From: Candidatus Cloacimonadota bacterium
GTDB taxonomy: Bacteria; Cloacimonadota; Cloacimonadia; Cloacimonadales; TCS61
Reading direction: 5' to 3'
Assembly: GCA_021108055.1 (NCBI GenBank)
Contig: JAIORR010000345.1
Location: forward strand, 1-8,790
Length of the DNA stretch: 8,790 nt
Every line of letters begins with the position of its first letter. Within the stretch, counting starts at the first letter, position 1. Made by a program: the position numbers and the translations under genes. The notes beneath the pieces are model-generated. The model saw only the letters and a list, made by a program, of their open reading frames with translations. It searched no databases and was not told the DNA's origin. Shown piece by piece: positions 6,248 to 8,790 of the stretch.

Positions 6248-7020
6248 AAAAAGGAATTTTTCTTCAGGTAGTAATAATCGTTTTAATTATTCTGGGATGG
6301 AATTGTTTTCATATAGGATATAATTATCAGAAACAGGTTTTTGAAAATAATTTATCCCACATCCCGATGATCGTTTTCTCTATGGATCTGAATTCTCTCG
6401 ATTCTTTATTTTCGGATATTTCGGAACTTTCATATATCAAAGAAACGATAATTGAAAGCGATTCAACAGTCTCAGAGAAAATTATTGCAGATTACGGATT
6501 AAATGGAGCACAGAATATTCTGGAAAAATATGCTTTACCCAATGTGATGAGTATCTATTTTGATGGTGGAAAATTCAAGTCAGTTCAAAAAGACGAACTT
6601 GAAAAAAAGATTCGGAATTATCCGGAAATAATTATGAATTACGACATTCCGTCGTGGAATGTAAGCCAGAGGAAGATTAAAATACTTTATCGAACTTATT
6701 TGATCGGAAATGGATTATTTATTCTTTTGTTACTGTTCATCATGGTTTTTCTAAGGATTCACTTCGAGATGAAAAGCAACGAATTCTGGAAAATATTCAG
6801 AACATCCGGAGGCACTTCAAAGATCAGAAGAAAACAATTCCTGATAAATTCCCTGTGGACCAGCCTTTTCCCGATCGCTTTTATATTCATTGTTTATTTT
6901 GCAGCGATCTATTTTCAATATCTGCAAATAGAAATAGATTACAGGTTGTTTGGAATTGAATTCGCTGCTATGCTTTTCAGTACACTTATCGCCAGAATAT
7001 CATTAGGAAAAAACATCTGA
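6244..7020 (+). CDS. ftsX: FtsX-like cell division membrane protein
   Basis: The 258-residue protein has four predicted membrane segments (about 4-24, 152-173, 203-225 and 234-253). A roughly 125-residue extracytoplasmic domain lies between the first two, which is the FtsX topology. The external domain contains A-L-P-N (97-100), matching the N-P-L-P/L-P-N turn typical of FtsX. After the second membrane segment, E-F-W-K-I-F-R-T-S-G-G-T (180-191) followed by basic residues and Q-F-L resembles the FtsX loop that contacts FtsE. It is shorter than the usual 290-350 residues, with a short N-terminal tail and almost no C-terminal tail. The GTG start has GGAG (6235-6238) 5 bases upstream and overlaps the ftsE stop by 4 bases. 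Its stop shares one base with the pgsA start. Known FtsX proteins pass ATPase movement to periplasmic hydrolase activators; the partner here is not identified. Confidence 0.8.
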   Translation: MKKGIFLQVVIIVLIILGWNCFHIGYNYQKQVFENNLSHIPMIVFSMDLNSLDSLFSDISELSYIKETIIESDSTVSEKIIADYGLNGAQNILEKYALPNVMSIYFDGGKFKSVQKDELEKKIRNYPEIIMNYDIPSWNVSQRKIKILYRTYLIGNGLFILLLLFIMVFLRIHFEMKSNEFWKIFRTSGGTSKIRRKQFLINSLWTSLFPIAFIFIVYFAAIYFQYLQIEIDYRLFGIEFAAMLFSTLIARISLGKNI

Positions 7021-7595
7021 TGAAAAGACATATCCCAAATTTTTTAACGCTCGTCCGCATTGCCCTTGTTCCCATATTTATCTGGCTTTCATTTATCTGC
7101 AAAGCTGAACATCATATTCTTTGGGCAACCATTGTTTTTATTGTCGCCTGCATCACAGATTTTTTCGATGGCATGCTTGCCCGCAGGTTTGAAGTTATTA
7201 CAAATTTCGGCAAGTTTATGGACCCTCTTGCAGACAAGATCCTGGTGATCTCTGCCCTTTTTTCAATTGCACTTGAACCGATCAGGTTTTTCAGTGTTTA
7301 CATTGTTTATATCATTTTATTCAGAGAAATATTGATCACCTTGCTCAGAAATTTATATGCAAAAAAAGGTGTTTTTATTGCCGCAGATATCTGGGGAAAA
7401 TTAAAAACCATACTTCAGATGACGGGGGCAATTGCAGCTCTTGTTTATTATTCTATTATTTCAAAATGGACTGGAATTTATTACGATCAAATAAAAAGCG
7501 GATTTAACATTGCTTTCTGGATCATAGCTTTCATCACAATTTTATCCGGTATTATTTTTATCTCAAAAATAAAAACAGGTAAAAATCATGAATAG
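7020..7595 (+). CDS. pgsA: CDP-diacylglycerol--glycerol-3-phosphate 3-phosphatidyltransferase
   Basis: An integral inner-membrane enzyme joining CDP-diacylglycerol and glycerol 3-phosphate to give phosphatidylglycerol phosphate, the committed step to phosphatidylglycerol and cardiolipin. The full CDP-alcohol phosphotransferase motif D-x2-D-G-x2-A-R-x8-G-x3-D-x3-D is present with D47, D50, G51, A54, R55, G64, D68 and D72. The N-terminus I-P-N-F-L-T-L-V-R (5-13) and the later R-E-I (107-109) with G-K-L-K-T (126-130) are typical of PgsA and speak against phosphatidylserine synthase or Cls-type relatives. At 191 residues with several hydrophobic segments the length is normal. The ATG overlaps the ftsX stop by one base (TGATG), and the gene's end overlaps the following lipoprotein gene by 8 bases, so the five genes are probably co-transcribed and translationally coupled. 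Confidence 0.94.
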   Translation: MKRHIPNFLTLVRIALVPIFIWLSFICKAEHHILWATIVFIVACITDFFDGMLARRFEVITNFGKFMDPLADKILVISALFSIALEPIRFFSVYIVYIILFREILITLLRNLYAKKGVFIAADIWGKLKTILQMTGAIAALVYYSIISKWTGIYYDQIKSGFNIAFWIIAFITILSGIIFISKIKTGKNHE

Positions 7596-8658
7596 GAAAA
7601 TAATCGGATTATTTATCCTGATAATTTTTTTGACGGGTTGTTCCGGAAATGATAACAAATATCATGCTTCCGGGAAAAAAATAGATTCTAAAAAACCAAT
7701 GTCATGGGGTCATAAACAAACCATTTATGTTTTTGCAGATAAAAACGTGTGGAAATATGCCGAACAACCTTTGAAGCAAACCCTGGAACGATTCCTGTTT
7801 ACAACGGAAAACGAAAAATATTTTGAAGTGAAACATGTTCCCATCGATGAAATGGAACAATTTTACAAATTCAATAATCTTATTTTTATGGCAGATATTC
7901 AATCCGGCGAAAAGGTTTCTTCTTATATTAAGGAAATAATGGGAGAACAGATAAAAGAAGAAATAAATGCCGACCTCGTGGGAATGTATCCCAAAGAAAA
8001 TGTCTGGGCAAATGATCAATTCGTCCTTTTCATGGCTGGAAGTAGTGAAGAAAACCTCTTGAAATTAAATATCCTGCAGGCAACAAAAACATTTGATCTT
8101 TTTCAGGATAAACTGTATGAACGAATTAATAGGCAGATTTACAAATATGATGTTTTTTCTTCAAACAGCTTTTCCGCTTTTCCATGGGAACTTAAGATAC
8201 CAAAGAATTATGTCCTTTACAAAAAAGATATGGAAAATAATTTTATTTCGTTTCTTGCTCGTCTAAGAAACAGTCCTGACAGGTATATTTCTGTTTACCA
8301 CGAAAACATGGACGAAGATCGGGTGGGAAAAGAATGGATAAAAAAAACAAGAGCAGAAATAGCCTGGAAATATTACGATGAAGATGAGTTTAAAGATAAA
8401 GATGTAAGAGTGGAAAGATCGAAACTCGGCAAATATCGATGCTGGAAATTATCCGGAAGGTGGCAGAACATGAAACATGCAGTTGGCGGCGCTTTCCAGA
8501 GCTTTGCGATCTACGATGAACAAACTAAAACTGCATTCCTCATCGATAACTTTGTCTATTTTCCGGAAGGATACAAACTTCCCGGCTTAATAGAATTAGA
8601 AATAATTAGCAGAACCTTGGAAATAAAGGAAAATCAGGTTGTGGATCATAATTTATGA
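7588..8658 (+). CDS. DUF4837-like lipoprotein
   Basis: The protein has 356 residues with a lipoprotein signal peptide: basic M-N-R-K, hydrophobic core to residue 14, lipobox L-T-G-C with Cys18, then a polar S-G-N-D-N-K stretch. The body resembles the DUF4837 family as I remember it. There is an early strand then a helix beginning D-K-N-V-W (51-55), H-V-P (83-85), W-A-N-D-Q-F-V-L-F (140-148), I-P-K-N-Y (204-208), and a C-terminal block with G-R-W (290-292), G-G-A-F-Q-S-F (300-306) and F-V-Y-F-P-E-G (322-328). The function of the family is unknown to me. It should be exported and lipid-anchored. AGGT (7577-7580) precedes the ATG by 7 bases, and the start overlaps the pgsA stop by 8 bases. The context suggests an envelope role; nothing in the sequence shows an enzyme active site. 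Confidence 0.78.
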   Translation: MNRKIIGLFILIIFLTGCSGNDNKYHASGKKIDSKKPMSWGHKQTIYVFADKNVWKYAEQPLKQTLERFLFTTENEKYFEVKHVPIDEMEQFYKFNNLIFMADIQSGEKVSSYIKEIMGEQIKEEINADLVGMYPKENVWANDQFVLFMAGSSEENLLKLNILQATKTFDLFQDKLYERINRQIYKYDVFSSNSFSAFPWELKIPKNYVLYKKDMENNFISFLARLRNSPDRYISVYHENMDEDRVGKEWIKKTRAEIAWKYYDEDEFKDKDVRVERSKLGKYRCWKLSGRWQNMKHAVGGAFQSFAIYDEQTKTAFLIDNFVYFPEGYKLPGLIELEIISRTLEIKENQVVDHNL

Positions 8659-8790
8659 AAGGTTATGGAAAAAATAGGAATTATAACTCAAAGACAGAGA
8701 ACACTGGGCTCTATGAAACTTCAGTCTTCACGATGTTACGCCCAGACAAGTCGCCCGAACAGGCAGAGGAAATTAGCATTTGTTCTTGGT
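8655..8790 (+). CDS. Possible start of a further gene, cut by the window edge
   Basis: An ATG at 8655 overlaps the preceding stop as ATGA, the same kind of coupling as at the other junctions of this cluster. Its frame stays open to the window end (45 codons), beginning M-K-G-Y-G-K-N and continuing with L-Y-E-T-S-V-F-T-M-L-R-P-D-K-S-P. A second frame from ATG 8665 is also open, but its product is rich in Arg, Gln and Ser, unlike the neighbours, and only 2 bases separate its AGG from the ATG. I do not recognise the product. From about 8692 the DNA is markedly richer in G+C than the rest of the window, so this could instead be a non-coding or repeat element. Confidence 0.35.
   Translation, partial: MKGYGKNRNYNSKTENTGLYETSVFTMLRPDKSPEQAEEISICSW

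Overview
The window comes from an AT-rich bacterial chromosome with a Gram-negative type envelope: it encodes a lipobox lipoprotein, FtsE/FtsX-like proteins and a membrane-anchored LytM/M23 peptidase. The last complete gene resembles DUF4837, a lipoprotein family I know from Bacteroidota and Cloacimonadota. A phosphate butyryl/acetyl-transferase, the low GC and the dense overlapping operon would fit a fermentative Cloacimonadota-like lineage. That placement is inference from gene content and not a database result.

Layout: (1) Bases 2-1264 (+) hold the 3' part of a gene for a zinc metallopeptidase-like protein (HELMH, then a Glu 20 residues later); its frame is open to the left window edge. 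(2) 1299-2195 (-) is a convergent single gene of the phosphate acetyl/butyryltransferase family. (3) 2196-2386 is a divergent promoter region with an imperfect hairpin. (4) 2387-3325 (+) is a TM + coiled-coil + M23 endopeptidase. (5) 3414-4964 (+) is a tight housekeeping cluster: xseB, an ispA-type farnesyl diphosphate synthase and dut. (6) 5014-8658 (+) is a second, very compact cluster whose neighbouring genes all overlap by 1-8 bases: a TrmN6-like tRNA adenine-N6 methyltransferase, an FtsE-like ATPase, FtsX, PgsA and a DUF4837 lipoprotein. A further reading frame starts on the DUF4837 stop codon and runs off the right edge in a stretch of clearly higher GC.

Functionally the right two thirds mixes nucleic-acid housekeeping (exonuclease VII subunit, dUTPase, tRNA methylation) with envelope building (isoprenoid precursor, phosphatidylglycerol-phosphate synthase, FtsEX, M23 peptidase, lipoprotein). 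The most unusual observation is that the FtsE-like ATPase keeps Walker A but has lost or changed the Q-loop, signature, catalytic Glu and H-loop His. No CRISPR array, tRNA/rRNA gene, insertion sequence or clear new defence-type system is visible. Most of the window is ordinary core genome.
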